Positions 10,851-22,185 of a stretch of 64,000 bases of DNA are shown here, one piece after another. Numbering within the stretch: position 1 is the stretch's first letter; each line of letters opens with the position of its first letter. A model generated the notes under the pieces. It searched no databases. It saw only the letters and a list, made by a program, of their open reading frames with translations, and was not told the origin of the DNA. The translations under genes and the position numbers were made by a program. The stretch is from Ascaphus truei (Eukaryota; Chordata; Amphibia; Anura; Ascaphidae): NCBI GenBank assembly GCA_036426205.1, contig CM071570.1, positions 6,775,747 to 6,839,746 on the forward strand. Reading direction: 5' to 3'.

Positions 10851-11623
10851 TGCTAAAAGACCTTGATGTGGTTAGACGCATGGATAGGCAAACTATGTTA
10901 GTTCCCAAAACTAAGGAACAATTAAATGATCTGAGCAATTTGATAGAGGTACCTTTCATTACAACCTTTAATTCAGTCAATAAGAAAATTGAAAAAATTG
11001 TTCAAAAACATTGGGCCATTTTGTGCAACGACCCAGTTCTAGGTGATCGCCTTCCAGATGCTCCAAAATACATTTATAGGAGGGCAAAAAATCTTAAAAA
11101 CACACTAGCTCCTAGTGATGTGGGCTTTTTTCGGGGTAGACATAACCCGACTTCCTGGATTAGCGATAAACCTGTTGGTAACTTTCAGTGTGGGAGGTGC
11201 TCGATTTGTAAACACCTACACCCTGAGAGGAAAACATTTAAGTCATTTGTGAATGGTGAGAGCTTCACCATCTACTCTTTTATTAGTTGCAATACAACCC
11301 ATTTGGTTTATTTGGTTAACTGTGAGTGTGGTCTCCAATATGTAGGCCGCACTAAGAGATGTTTAAAGATCCGTACACAGGAGCATATTAGAAATATAAA
11401 AAATGGTTATGAAAAACATAGTCTATCACGCCATTATGCAATTCATCACAATAAAGATCCCTCTAAATTGATGTTTAAGGGCATTAAAGTAGTCCCTAAG
11501 GATAGGAGGGGAGGCGATAGAATAAAAAACCTCTGCTACCAAGAAACCTTCTGCATTTACAAACTCGGCTCCTTGACCCCTAAGGGGTTAAATGAAGATA
11601 TAGACATTTGGTCCTTATACTGA
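10851..11623 (+). CDS. PLE polyprotein C-terminal half: zinc finger and GIY-YIG endonuclease
   Basis: About 257 residues open without interruption to the TGA at 11621. The N-terminal part (MDRQTMLVPKTKEQLNDLSN then FITTFNSVNKKI, HWAIL, RRAKNLKN) is the conserved linker between reverse transcriptase and endonuclease in Neptune/Penelope proteins. NFQCGRCSICKHLH supplies the paired cysteines of the endonuclease-associated zinc finger. The GIY-YIG domain follows: HLVYLVNCECGLQYVGR holds the two short motifs, the arginine sits in TKRCLKIRTQEH, and YQETFCIYKLGSLTPKGLNE holds the expected catalytic glutamate. Such enzymes nick target DNA for element insertion in the nucleus. The reverse transcriptase domain (N-terminal ~500 residues in family members) is absent, since the frame starts inside the inverted repeat. 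The open frame for GTG at 10805 is accidental. The lack of stops indicates a young copy. Confidence 0.85.
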
Positions 11624-11928
11624 TCTTTATTCAATCATATGTTTATGGCTCTCTCTGCATGTGTTATCATTATACCTGCATTTTTTAATTGTGGCCTCTT
11701 CTCTTTCAGAATTTTTCCGCATATATATTATGTGTTTTATATTATGTTTTTTATTTCACTATGTATGTTTTATATGTTCTGTTTCTTTTACTGCATACCT
11801 TGTTTGCAGACTACTGATGCGCATTTATGTGCACTTTCATTGATTGGCGCTGTAATTTGAAACCCTAGTCATTGATTGGGGGTTGCTGGGTATATAATTG
11901 TGTGTACTCCTCCAGCTGTTTGTATTCC

Positions 11929-11962
11929 CTGAAGAAGTAACTTTGAGTTACGAAACGCGTTG
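11929..11962 (+). ncRNA. Hammerhead-ribozyme-like motif of PLE
   Basis: CTGAAGA at 11929-11935, then A, a 5-bp hairpin GTAAC-TTTGA-GTTAC, then GAAACGCGTTGG. The order CUGANGA, stem II, GAAA, stem III matches the hammerhead core known from PLE terminal repeats. The palindromic ACGCGT would form a tiny stem III, suited to dimers. The core has one extra A before stem II compared with the canonical motif, so activity is uncertain. Confidence 0.45.
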
Positions 11963-12156
11963 GAAGGTTTGCATGCTCATCTGTCTGATCCAACTGTAGC
12001 CAAGTTTATTCTTGGTCTGTGCCTCCCTGTCCCCTGCATCACCGCTTGCCGTCTTTGGGTGTTACACGCTGCCCTGTGTGCCATACGCCGCTGTGGACAC
12101 TCCTCTATGCTTTACATGAGAGGGGAATCCTGTGACGTCATCAGCAGGCGCACCAC

Positions 12157-12530
12157 GAGTCTGAGCGGTGTGCTGTCAGTGCTCTGCAGTTGTGAGACTC
12201 ACGGAGGCTTCTGTGTCTTACTACGGGACTCTTTCGTGGGACTTTTCCAACGGTCCCCAACATCTGGTTACCCTGGGATGAATTGATTATGACCTAAGGA
12301 TTCACGGAGGTTGCTGTCCTGGACGACGACTGCTGGTATCCTGTGTCTTACATCTGATCCGGTGAAGAGCGGTGACTCCAGCCCTCCCTTTGTGTGGTAA
12401 CCCCACTAACCCACTGCTTGTTTTTAATATCATTGATGTACGCAGAACCTTTAACTTTTTAGTAAAATTTACCTTTTTTACTGTGCTTCACTATGTGCAT
12501 TGTGCACCCTGTCTTTATGTCTTTTCTCCA
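12157..12530 (+). repeat. PLE inverted arm, right
   Basis: Partner of 10474-10850. Begins GAGTCTGAGCGGTGTGCTG and ends at TCTTTTCTCCA. The short open frame at 12372 is a shadow of the repeat: the same peptide is read from the other strand of the left arm. Confidence 0.85.
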
Positions 12531-12739
12531 GTTCTAGGGGTGTCGAGCCACCCCTCAAGAAAGGCTGCAGACGCTACTATAGTGACTTCCCTCACAAGGT
12601 CATAATATTGTTTATTATCACGCTGCACTGCATCCTATAACCCTGTTTGTAATACCATGTTTTATCTGAGCACTGATCACCCCTTTTTTGTTCATTTCAC
12701 CGGAAGTGCTGCACTGCTAGGCTGCGAGCGGTTGTGACG

Positions 12740-12997
12740 CGAGCCGGGGTGCCGGGCGGAGAGCGAACAAAGCCGGGGTGCCGGCAGGCGGAGAGCGAGC
12801 TGAGCCAGGGTGCCGGGCGGGGGGAGAGCAAGCGGAGCCAGGGTGCCGGGCGGGGGGAGAGCGAGCGGAGCAGGGGTGCCGGGCGGGGAGAGAGCGAGCG
12901 GAGTCATAGTGCCGGGCGGGGGGAGAGCAAGCGGAGCCGGGGTGCCGGGCGGGGGGAGAGCGAGCGGTGCCGTGGTGCCGGGCGGGGGGAGAGCGAC
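12740..12997. repeat. GC-rich minisatellite, ~34-bp unit
   Basis: About seven units of GGTGCCGGGCGGGGGGAGAG plus CGAGCGGAG-like sequence. One more unit appears at 14838-14870, after the inner hAT, showing that the array was split by that insertion. Repetitive peptides read through it on both strands are not genes. Confidence 0.85.
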
Positions 12998-13077
12998 TAG
13001 GGTTGCCAGGTGGCTGGTCCAAAAATACTGGACACAAAGGTGAAAGGTGCGACGCACTCAAGAATCGTTGATGGGGA

Positions 13078-13305
13078 AGAATTTTATTTATAAATGACCT
13101 GACTGTTATGTCATTTGTTCTAAATTTCACTCCAAGTATTCACCAATTTGCACCAATTTATATTCTATTTCATAAAAAATCTGAGGAGGAGTCTTGGGAG
13201 GGAGCACCCTTCCGAGGATTGTTTTATGAAATAGTGCAAATTGGTGCACGCTTGGAGTGAAATTTAGAACAAATGACGTAATGGTCAGATCATTTATAAA
13301 TAACT
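13078..13305. repeat. Inverted repeat inside inner hAT
   Basis: TTTATTTATAAATGACCTGA... is matched in reverse complement by sequence ending near 13300, including GTCATTTGTTCTAAATTTCA on both arms. The arms are about 90 bases with a ~45-base centre, as in a fold-back MITE. Confidence 0.7.
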
Positions 13306-13974
13306 GACCTGCAGTCGTACTGTACATGGCGAGCAATACTGATCTTACTGCTCCTCCCACAATTCCAATATTGTTGCACCCCCTCCTCATCCTCTCTCTC
13401 CCCTTAGTCCTCTCACCCTCCCACCCCCCTTTGTCCTCTCACCCCCTCCCTTCATCCTCTGTTACCCCCGATCCCTTCATCCTCTGTTACCCCCCATCCC
13501 TTCATCCTCTCACCCCCCCCCTGTCATCAGTACAGTAGCTTTCAAATGTAGACGTCAAAAGCCAGCTTTAAATTGCATATTAAATCATGCCATTGAATAA
13601 GTAACCTGCTCTGCCTTCTTGGGGATGATCTGTAAGTAAGAGTCCTGCAGAGATTGGGTGAAAAAAGGGGTATTTGTGCGCGCTGTCCCTCCAGTTGCTC
13701 TCCCTCGGCTAATCCAGTCTCCCCAGCAGCTCCTAATCTCCCTTGATCAGCGTGGCATACTCAGCACATACAGACACAAAAAACTGTATGTCTGAATGTG
13801 TTGCAGAGATTGCAATGTTGCTGTTATGAGATCTGAGTTATGGAGCCTTTCTGAGAATTTACAATGGTGGTTATTTTGAATAGATCTTGAAAATGGGAAG
13901 ACGTTAGTATAGTAAAAGAAAAGTAAGGGTGAGTGAGCAATTAAACAAAGTTGCCAGTACTGTATGTACTGTCA

Positions 13975-13975
<1 letters not shown>

Positions 13976-14048
<73 letters not shown>

Positions 14049-14181
14049 CACACACACACACACACAAACACACCACCACACACACACAACACACACACAC
14101 ACACACACACCACACACACACACAACACACACACACACACCACACACACACACACACCACACACATCATCACCACACTACA

Positions 14182-14216
<35 letters not shown>

Positions 14217-14630
14217 CACACACACACACACTGAAACATAACACACACTCACACTGAGACATACCCACACACACACGCTGAGACATTCACCCACTCACAC
14301 ACTCACTCAAACACACACACACACACACACACACACTGGGACATACACACACACACTGAGACATTCACTCACTCACACACTCACTCAAAAACACACACAC
14401 ACACACATATACAGGCAGGACACAGGACACAGACAGAAAGACACACACACACACACTGAGACACACATACACTCACACACAGATACACACAGATACACAC
14501 AAACACTGAGACACACACACAGATAGATAGACACACACATATACAGACAGGACATAGATAGACAAACACACACTGAGACACACACACAGACACACATATA
14601 CAGACACACACTGAGACACACACACAGCCT
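13976..14630. repeat. (CA)n and CA-rich tandem repeats
   Basis: Pure (CA)n at 13976-14032 is followed by interrupted CA tracts with recurring ACACTGAGACA and ACTCACTCA units. All histidine/threonine or cysteine/valine frames here are artefacts. Confidence 0.95.
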
Positions 14631-14974
14631 CACCTCTCTGCTGCATGCTTTTCCTCCGCTCTTTGGCCCCACCCCCAGGCTCCAGCCACCTCCCAATTGG
14701 CTGAATTACACAGCAGCAACCAATCAGAAGCTGCCCAGCCCCCTAGCAGCAGCAGCCCTGCTCTATCCCATGTCCGGTATTATCTCTCATATTTTACCAG
14801 ACAGGGGAACCAAATACCGGACACCTGGCAACCCTAAGAGCGAGCTGGGGTGCCGGGCGGGGGGGAGAGCATTGGTGGGCACGCATGGGCCGGGCGCGTG
14901 GGGCCCCCCTATGCTGTGGGGCCCCCGGGTAACTGCCCAGCGTGCCCATACGTTAAGACGGCCCTGGTTATACT

Positions 14975-16025
14975 GTACAGTGAATTCACAGACATTTCAT
15001 GGACAGATAGAGTTGGAAAAGTTGGAAAATTGGGTTCAGGGGTTAAAGGAATGATGTGTTTCAGATTGAAATAGAGCTTTAACATCACCAAACATAAGCG
15101 AACGGCAGCAAACGGCTAACATCATTTGGCTGTGCCAAAGGCTGTCCACCTTTGGGGCAACGCAGTTGTGCACTGGAGTGGTTTAGATTGAATCTGATGC
15201 AGCTGTGAACAAAAAGATCTTTGTGTCCTCTTGGCTCATTAACATTCCAGTGGGTGGGGTTGATGTTCCACAAAGTACAAGCACATGTTAACCCTTAGCA
15301 TGCTGGTCCAGTTCTTGGGGAGCCCCATCAGGCTGTCCGCCTTTGGGGCAATGCAGTTGAACACTCGGCATAACCAAATCACCATTTTTCCCATGTATCT
15401 CAGGTGTTAAAGCATGCAGAAGGGTCTGGAAAGCTTGCACTCTTTTTAACCATGGGTTAGCTATTAAAGGTATAACTTGTTTGCCTATTCAACTACAGTA
15501 GCTAACACGCTACCATCCTCTGTTTATTTTTTATTTAGAGGCTGTTCTATTTTCTAGCTTATATTGCCTTTTTCAAAGTTGATACAATGTCTTCTATGCA
15601 GACATACTGTGCTCGGTGCAGCGACCCTCACCGTGCCGAACAGGCTGCAGCGCGGCTACAGAACTTGCACGTCACTACGGCCCCCGAGGACACCAAGCTT
15701 CCCAGAAGGATAAGCGCAGCAGCATCCCATGCTTCGGAAAGGGACCCTGCAAAGTTAATCCCACATGTCTGTGGCTACTTGTACAGACTTTTCTATAGAC
15801 CGTGCACGCAGGGAAGTCATTACAATTATTTATTTGCTTGTAAATTCTCTACAAGTTTTACCAGACTGGTGACCTCCACCTGCATGGACTTGGCAAATTT
15901 CCCAAGCTAGTGTAAAAAAAAATTTAAAAAAATAATCTTTAAAGAAAAATCATACACATTTATTTTAGCTGCCCTAACAGTGCATGTCATTCCCCTCAGT
16001 ATCCGACTAGCACCCTCAGTATCCG
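14975..16025. other. No gene recognised; short internal duplication
   Basis: GGCTGTCC(A/G)CCTTTGGGGCAA appears twice (15138-15158 and 15332-15352), about 195 bases apart, hinting at an old tandem or repeat pair. CAGTATCCGACTAG is repeated in tandem at 15998-16030. The open frames at 15587-15910 have no recognisable domain. Confidence 0.4.
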
Positions 16026-16040
16026 ACTAGGTACAATTTT

Positions 16041-16382
16041 ATGGGCCTTAAATGCTCTAACATCCTGACCTTAATAACATGTGGTTGTGGCAAGAGGTAT
16101 GTGCGGAGGACGACTAGAGCCCTTAAGGTCAGGATGTTAGAGCATTTAAGGCTCATAAAATTGAGAGACACTAATCATCCAGTCTCAAAACATTTCACTG
16201 AATGTGGTCAGGGAGGAATTAATAATTTTTCCTTTTTGGGGATTGAATCAGTTATTTCTAAATCTAGAGTAGGTGATCATATCAACCTTCTGGACCGTAG
16301 GGAGGCGTATTGGATCTTCACTCTCCAAACGCGCTTCCCTATGGGCTTGAACATTGACTGGCAACTAACACATTTTTTGTAA
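16041..16382 (+). pseudogene. PLE GIY-YIG endonuclease, C-terminal fragment
   Basis: The frame contains TCGCGKRYVRRTTRALKVRM and then HPVSKHFTECG, FSFLGIESVI, DRREAYWIFTLQTRFPMGLN, the conserved order of a Neptune-type GIY-YIG domain including the glutamate in RREAYW. The second motif reads YVR where the family has YVG, so the active site is probably damaged. The N-terminal ~12 residues come from the inverted duplication and are not PLE sequence. The reverse transcriptase and zinc finger are absent. The frame is open to the TAA at 16380. Confidence 0.75.
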
Positions 16383-17076
16383 ACATTTTTGTGATAGACG
16401 TATTATGGTGTAATTAGTTGGTAATACAGATTAAATAAGACAATTGTCATTATATTGGACATTATATTCTTATCATTATAACCTTTGAACCTAAGCCTTA
16501 TCATGCAAATATTATGCCAATATGTAAGCTTAAATTGTTCTTTGATGTATCTTGTGGATAATACTTTATATTTTATAATGGTTGTATTTCCCTGGTTCCT
16601 ATGATTTAGGTACACAATCTGTGTTATGCAGTATATATGTGTAATATGTCTTTAAATTTACTTTTCTTGCACATTTTTTTAATCATGTCTAGAGGTTTTT
16701 AATTTTAACTTTTTTTTGTATATAACTTAGTTGCAACACAGCTAGTTTTTTAATCCACCTTGTTCATGTTTTTTCTTGATATAATAGTACCCTTTATTAA
16801 GCATTAGTTTAGTTTAATATAGCTTTATTTCGTTTAAATATGCTTGTCCAGTTAGCAGCAATGTATTTTGTTCTGCTGGAATGGTCAATAAAGCTTTGTT
16901 ATTGTGTTCCTATGTTTGCCCACATCCAAGATGGCCACACTGCCTTTGGTACTTCCTTTTGCCCTTAGATCGGCACTGAGTCGCTCTGTTATGACGTCAT
17001 CAGGTTCTGATTTTTGGCGCGAAACGGCCCACAGGTAAGAGGGTATATAATGGATGTTATCACATTGTGTTTTATC

Positions 17077-17113
17077 CTTGAAAAAGAACGCTGCGACGTT
17101 CGAAATGCATTGG
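17077..17113 (+). ncRNA. Hammerhead-like PLE motif (degenerate)
   Basis: CTTGAAAAAGAACG-CTGCGA-CGTTCGAAATGCATT: 5-bp hairpin GAACG/CGTTC, then GAAA and a palindromic TGCA. The CTGANGA box has decayed to TTGAAAA. Confidence 0.4.
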
Positions 17114-17290
17114 ATGGGTCTTTTGTCACATTAAAGTGCCCTTTTAATTATTTTTTTGTCCTGGGTTCTTCCTGCTCCGTTTGTGCTGGTGCGCTTTTTG
17201 GTCTCCCTTTTCCCATTTGTAAATGTAATCTGAACAGGGAGACTTCTGTGTATTCTGGTACAAATGTATTTACCCACACCAAGACATTTT

Positions 17291-18840
17291 AATATTTGCC
17301 TGTTTGTCTACACATACATTACCTACCACCACATTGTGCCACGGCATATAATCTATTTAAAAAGCCTTTATCGTTCATTTGAATTAATTATGCAGACTTC
17401 TAACAAGTTAATTATGTAGTTTTGCATCTAAGCCTGAAGCATGAAGTCACCCATGATCAAATTCAAATTAACTGCAGTTTATTTCTAGTCTACTTGTTTA
17501 CTCGGCTTAAAAAGGATAATCTTGATTACGTAAAAAATATATAAATACCAGGAAACATGAAGCAAAGTTCAAAATCAGCACAGAAAGAACACAATCTGCA
17601 ATTGTTTTCTAATGCATTATAATCAAAATGAAGACAGCCGATCTAATTAAAACGGCACAGCGTGGTGTCATGTTGTGAACTGCTAATTTATGCTCCGCAT
17701 TCTCAAGATCACTTTCTTCATAAATATAAAACATAAGGAGTACTTTGGAAGAGATCCTTCCAGAATAAATACTTCATAAGTAGGCAGATGGGCGAATTAT
17801 GTACAATCTGTAAATGTTCTACAGCGGTATATTCGTATTTGAGGTTCTAAGAAAGTCTACTCTTTTTCCTACTGTATCTTTCAGATTTAAAAAAAAAGTA
17901 CTATATATTGTGCTCGTATGTCTAGAAATAGGCATTGTCATGGTAAATCCAGACTTTTACAGGGATTGCAAACTCCATTCAGAAAAAGAGAGTTAAATAA
18001 ATGATCATTTATTCTCGGCGCAGCCAACAGCGAGCCACACAGGGCACAAAACAAAGCAATAACTCACCAAAAACTCAGGGTACAGTGCCGAAGCTACCTT
18101 ACCCTATATGCCACCTTGATCTGTTCATTCAGGAAAACCACATCTGGTCCTCAGTTCACTTTCCAGTTGGTCTCTTGACACTGAGACCAACCGTGAACAG
18201 CTCTTAAGCCTTGATTGGCATTGGCGTGTATATTTTCCCGGCCTCAAATCTGAAAACATGGAGAACCAGGTGCAGACAAGTCAGCATCTGGGGGTAGGGT
18301 TTTTGGGAGCATGAACTGACCAATGGGAATCGAGCTGATGGGGCTAGAACCAGGTCTCGGTTCCCAATTACAGCTTCTTACCTCCTGCATGGCCAGGCTT
18401 CCAGGGACAGATGGAAACGATTAGGGAGGATGAGCCCCCCCCCCAAAACAACGTGTGCTGCAGAGTATATCCAGGAGTATGAAGTCCATGCACTTGATGC
18501 AAACAACTCCGGACAACAAGGAGTTAAATGAGTAATGTTATCAAACTGACTTGACCCCTAGTGAAGGGATTAGCCTAGCGATGGGGAAAGGGTTGACCGG
18601 AGCTGGTCTCTTGACCCACAACGGACCCCTATATGTATGAACCCCGCATAAATGGCTATTTCCCCTGGGAGGTTGAAAATAAAAATCACTTACTCCGTGT
18701 AGTATTCCATCTGGGTGGGCGTGCTCCAAACTGTGGGAGTAGATAGACGAAAGCTTCTCTGCAGGGAGAAAAAAAAGTATGCCGGCTGGACTGTGCTATA
18801 CAAGAATGCCTCTCTTTTATCCATGAGCAAAAAATAAGTT
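17291..18840. other. No gene recognised
   Basis: Low-GC sequence without a supported gene. I saw no terminal repeats. A C run at 18437-18445 is the only simple repeat of note. Confidence 0.4.
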
Positions 18841-18872
18841 AAAAAGAGGGAAATAGATCCCCTGTGCGCTCT

Positions 18873-19140
18873 AATGCGTTTCACCCCTATAGGGCTTTGT
18901 CAAAGAGTGACAATACTTAACACACATACCTTAAGTAGAGACCCGGAACCAGACGTGACGTCACGCCATTCTCTGTTCTGCCCATCAATATAAACTAGTG
19001 ATTCACTTCTTTATTCGTTGTCATTGTTATAACTCTGTTGAGATGTACAACACATATGAAGTTGCACATATATGTATATCTTAAATAAATCATCATTCAT
19101 AACTCTACACACTATACAGATTGGAGTCCATTACATGTTC
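18873..19140 (-). mobile_element. PLE terminal fragment with hammerhead-like motif
   Basis: On the minus strand TTTGACAAAGCCC-TATA-GGGGTGAAACGCATT (18873-18905) is a hairpin followed by GAAACGCAT, the PLE signature seen elsewhere. Upstream on that strand lies GTGACGTCACGT, like the GACGTCA patches close to the motif in other copies, then AT-rich sequence. The outer limits are estimates. Confidence 0.45.
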
Positions 19141-21466
19141 CAATATATATATTTATTAATTTGTTTGCATATATATAATTCTGTATTATTTTCTTATATA
19201 TAATATTATTCATATACTATATATATATATATATATATATAGTGTTTATATTTTCAAATATACCGTTTAGTATACATCCTTATTTTCCACTTTTTTCATT
19301 TTTCATTTTTTATCATTCATTTTTTCTTATAGAGATTCATTTTGCATTTACTTGATTTTAATAGTGTTCAGTTTAGTTGAAATTATTGTATTAGTTCACC
19401 AAGAAAAGATGTGTTTTGAGGGAGTAGAGCAGACGGCCATGGACAAATCCTTGTGGTATTCCAACAGAAAGAGGAGGGAAAGTAGGAGACAACAGAGAAG
19501 GAAACATTGAAGGAGCATTTGGAAAGGTAGGACATGAGACAGGAGAAGTCCACGTAATGGAGGCCAATGGAGTGGAGAATGTTTAGGAGAAGGGATGATC
19601 AACAGTGTTGAAGGCAGCAGAGAGATTCAGGAGAATTGACCATTAGATTTAGCTGTGAGTTGGTCATTGGCCACTTTTGTTAGTGCTGTCTCGGTGGAAA
19701 GTAAAGAATGGAAACCTGATTGTAAAGAGTCAAATCAGGGAGTTGTATGAGAGAAAGTGAGTCAGTTGGTTGTATTCAAGTAACTCAATTACAGATGAAG
19801 TCCTAGGGTCGGTTGCCTTCTCCTCACGAAATTCAGTTCTGTTCCGTTTTTCTTTTCATCTGTCCTCGCGTGTGCTTGTGGTCTCAATAAAGAGACTTAA
19901 TGGCCCATCGGGATTAACACAGCGGGGATCTGAATGGGACTCCCGCTGTGTGAATCCTATTCACACTCCCTCTGCGCCTCGTTATCCCCACCATATTTAA
20001 ATTCTCCCGTGTCATGGCCCACATTAGCAGGAGATTTAAACAAGGCAGGGGGATACCGCCACCCCTTAACGGGGCCTGTTACGCGGGAAACAAGGGGTCC
20101 CTGAGGCTAAAATATATAGGATATATATATATATAAAGAATACCTAGGGAAAGGGAAGAATATAAGCATCACTATTATGGGTGTTTTAGTCTTTTAAAGT
20201 CTCATCACATGGCACACGTTTAAAAAGTACACATTATTTAAAAAATATATTACTTTACCAAAAATGTCTTCAGTACACATGCAAAAAATATCTCAGTTTG
20301 TCTTACAAATGTGAGTATGTTTTTTTGCTAAATTTGCAATAGCGGGGAAAGTAATTTTTTGGAATATATGGTTATATGTAAGGAAAACAATGCACACAGC
20401 TGGAACTTTTTAAATTCCAGCAACAAGATTGTGAAAAAATTAGCTAAATGTGAACATTGTGGTTAAAGTTACGCTCTGATTTAGCAAAATATAATTTTTA
20501 CAACTTTTACAATAGCTGCAAAAGCCCCACATTTACTGCCAAATGTGTGTGAATGTGTGTGAATGTTTCACACATCTCTTATCTTGATACATGTTAGACA
20601 TCAATGTCACAAAAGGGTTTTAACTCATGTATCTACCTATTCCCTGATTTTAGCCTCTGAAATCTTCTAAATTCCCCATCTAAACTAATCTGAATTGTGT
20701 CTAGAGGTTATTCTCTGATAAACATAACCTACATGCTGTTGGGAAAGATAAGACTTGGGCATGTAGACAAGGATTCCTCTTTGTTTTGTGTTAAAATCAA
20801 GATGTACATTGTACAAAATACCCATTCACAACATTTCTCATGGTCTGTGAGGTACTGTATGTAAAGAAAGAGTTACACTATTCAATAGAGATGGGAGAAT
20901 GTGTCAAAATTATTTTATAGAGTTTCTGACAATATTCACGCACGAGTAATCATATGCAAAATGTAAACAAATTGCAGCAATTATATGTAATTCCGATGGT
21001 GGTAATCAGTTGCACATTCAATTAGCCCAGAAGATCATGAAACAAAGGTATAGCATATGTAATTTGCACATCTCTACTATCCGGGGGATTCTATTACGAT
21101 CTCCATTTATTTAACTGCAGGGCAAAGGGAATGTTCAAAATATACCAGTATCCACACAGTCCATACAGTATAGCATAGTCATTGAAGAAGTAATACAATC
21201 AATACAAAATATAAGTGTTAAATACAACCAATGGAAAAGATGCTGCTCCACAAACAAAGACTTTCCTAAGGATCTCCAAACAGATCTTCCTATAAGCAGG
21301 TCGGTTAGGCTGCATTTACAGCCAACCTGTAATCCTGGCCTGCACTGATTAAACCTGATCACGGTGGCAGGATTTCCCTTTTCTCATCACATGCTCCTAT
21401 CATTTCGTACATCTGGAGTTTATCTAGTGTATTTTGGCTAATTTATAAGCCTGTTTTAAAAGTTAC
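19141..21466. other. AT-rich region, dispersed repeats, no gene
   Basis: Contains a (TA)n tract (19217-19241), a GA-rich interspersed repeat-like stretch (19400-19770, with AGCAGAGAGATTCAGGAGAA), and a segment (19895-20100) starting GCCCATCGGGATTAACACAG that recurs in shorter form at 46518-46620. The remainder is low-complexity AT sequence. Confidence 0.4.
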
Positions 21467-21468
21467 TA

Positions 21469-21778
21469 CAGGCATACCCCGCATTAATGTACGCAATGGG
21501 TCCAGAGCATGTATGTAAAGCACTACCATTTTCCCATTTATCGATGCATGTAATGTACTGCAATCGTCATATATGTGAATAACTGATGTAAATAACGCAT
21601 TTGTAACAGGCGCTATAGTCTCTCCACTTGTGCATAGCTTTGGTACAGGTAGGGAGCCGGTATTGCTGTTCAGGACATGCTGACAGGCGCATGCGCGAGC
21701 TGCCATTTGCCTATTGGGCAATATGTCCTTACTCGCGAGTGTACTTAAAGTGAGTGTCCTTAAACGGGGGTATGCCTG
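21469..21778 (+). mobile_element. Mariner-type MITE, copy 2
   Basis: Same CAGGCATACCCCG ends as copy 1, flanked by TA (21467-21468, 21779-21780). It is 310 bp long, lacking ~20 bases near the left end relative to copy 1, and otherwise closely similar. Confidence 0.85.
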
Positions 21779-22185
21779 TATATAATAAGTAGCATTAATT
21801 CACCATTTTTTGTAACTTCTCCCCAATTCCCCATATTGCTACTCCCCATCGCAGACAGATGCCCATAGAACAACATACCTGCTAACTAACTCCAGGTTTG
21901 TAGTGTGATAATGTTTCAGTCCAGGTCATCTTCATCTCTAACTCTATCATACTAATGTTGGGGGGACAAGAGCACATGGGGATCTAAACTGTGTGTGTAA
22001 GGGACTGGATTATTATCACACTGTTATCCTGAAGTTAGTTGGAAGGTTTCCCAGATTTGTTCTTTGATACGTCTCCCCTGAAGTCTTTTTTCTTTGATCA
22101 ATCTGGTTTTACATCACGTTCCCTTTTTGTAGCTGAGAGGCTTTTATACATAACCTAAACATAGGTGTGTTACCTCGGGGGCGCT

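Larger units (their letters stand above)
10474..12698 (+). mobile_element. Neptune-type PLE with inverted terminal copy, 13-bp TSD
   Basis: Flanked by exact ACCGGAAGTGCTG at 10461-10473 and 12699-12711. Order: an inverted copy of the 3' region (10474-10850), the endonuclease half of the PLE protein (10851-11623), an AT-rich 3' region, a hammerhead-like motif (11929-11962), then the forward copy of the same ~374-bp segment (12157-12530) and a tail to 12698. The arms differ at few positions. The reverse transcriptase half is missing. A 5'-truncated body preceded by an inverted terminal segment is a known PLE arrangement. Confidence 0.85.
12998..14836. mobile_element. Inner hAT-like element
   Basis: Starts TAGGGTTGCCAGGTGG and ends CACCTGGCAACCCTA, inverted repeats, flanked by AGAGCGAC (12990-12997) and AGAGCGAG (14837-14844), a 7/8 match. 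Because these 8 bases also occur in the minisatellite unit, the duplication is suggestive and not conclusive. Contents: an internal palindrome (13078-13305), C-rich tandem repeats (13380-13525), unique sequence, and long CA/GA-type repeats (13976-14630). There is no transposase. Confidence 0.7.
10356..14966. mobile_element. hAT-family transposon (non-autonomous, host of nested insertions)
   Basis: Left end CAGGGCCATCTTAAC and right end GTTAAGACGGCCCTG are inverted repeats, and the flanks carry an exact 8-bp duplication GTTATACT (10348-10355 and 14967-14974), diagnostic of hAT insertion. With the PLE (10474-12698) and the inner hAT (12998-14836) removed, the original element is short (about 0.55 kb) and GC-rich, largely a GGTGCCGGGCGGGG minisatellite. 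No transposase frame exists, so it is a MITE-like copy mobilised in trans. Confidence 0.85.
16030..17290 (+). mobile_element. PLE 3' fragment with snap-back 5' end
   Basis: Carries the endonuclease C-terminus (16041-16382), an AT-rich 3' region, a GACGTCATCAGG patch and a hammerhead-like motif (17077-17113). At its 5' end CAATTTTATGGGCCTTAAAT and following bases (16035-16070) are the reverse complement of 16127-16164, forming an inverted duplication. The right boundary is not fixed because I see no target duplication. Confidence 0.65.

Noticed and set aside
12692..13130. Long proline/alanine- or glycine-rich frames on both strands
   Set aside because: They are translations of the 34-bp minisatellite, with the same unit read in all frames; not genes.
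13904..14696. Many frames of about 60-137 residues rich in Cys/Val or His/Thr
   Set aside because: Artefacts of (CA)n repeats.
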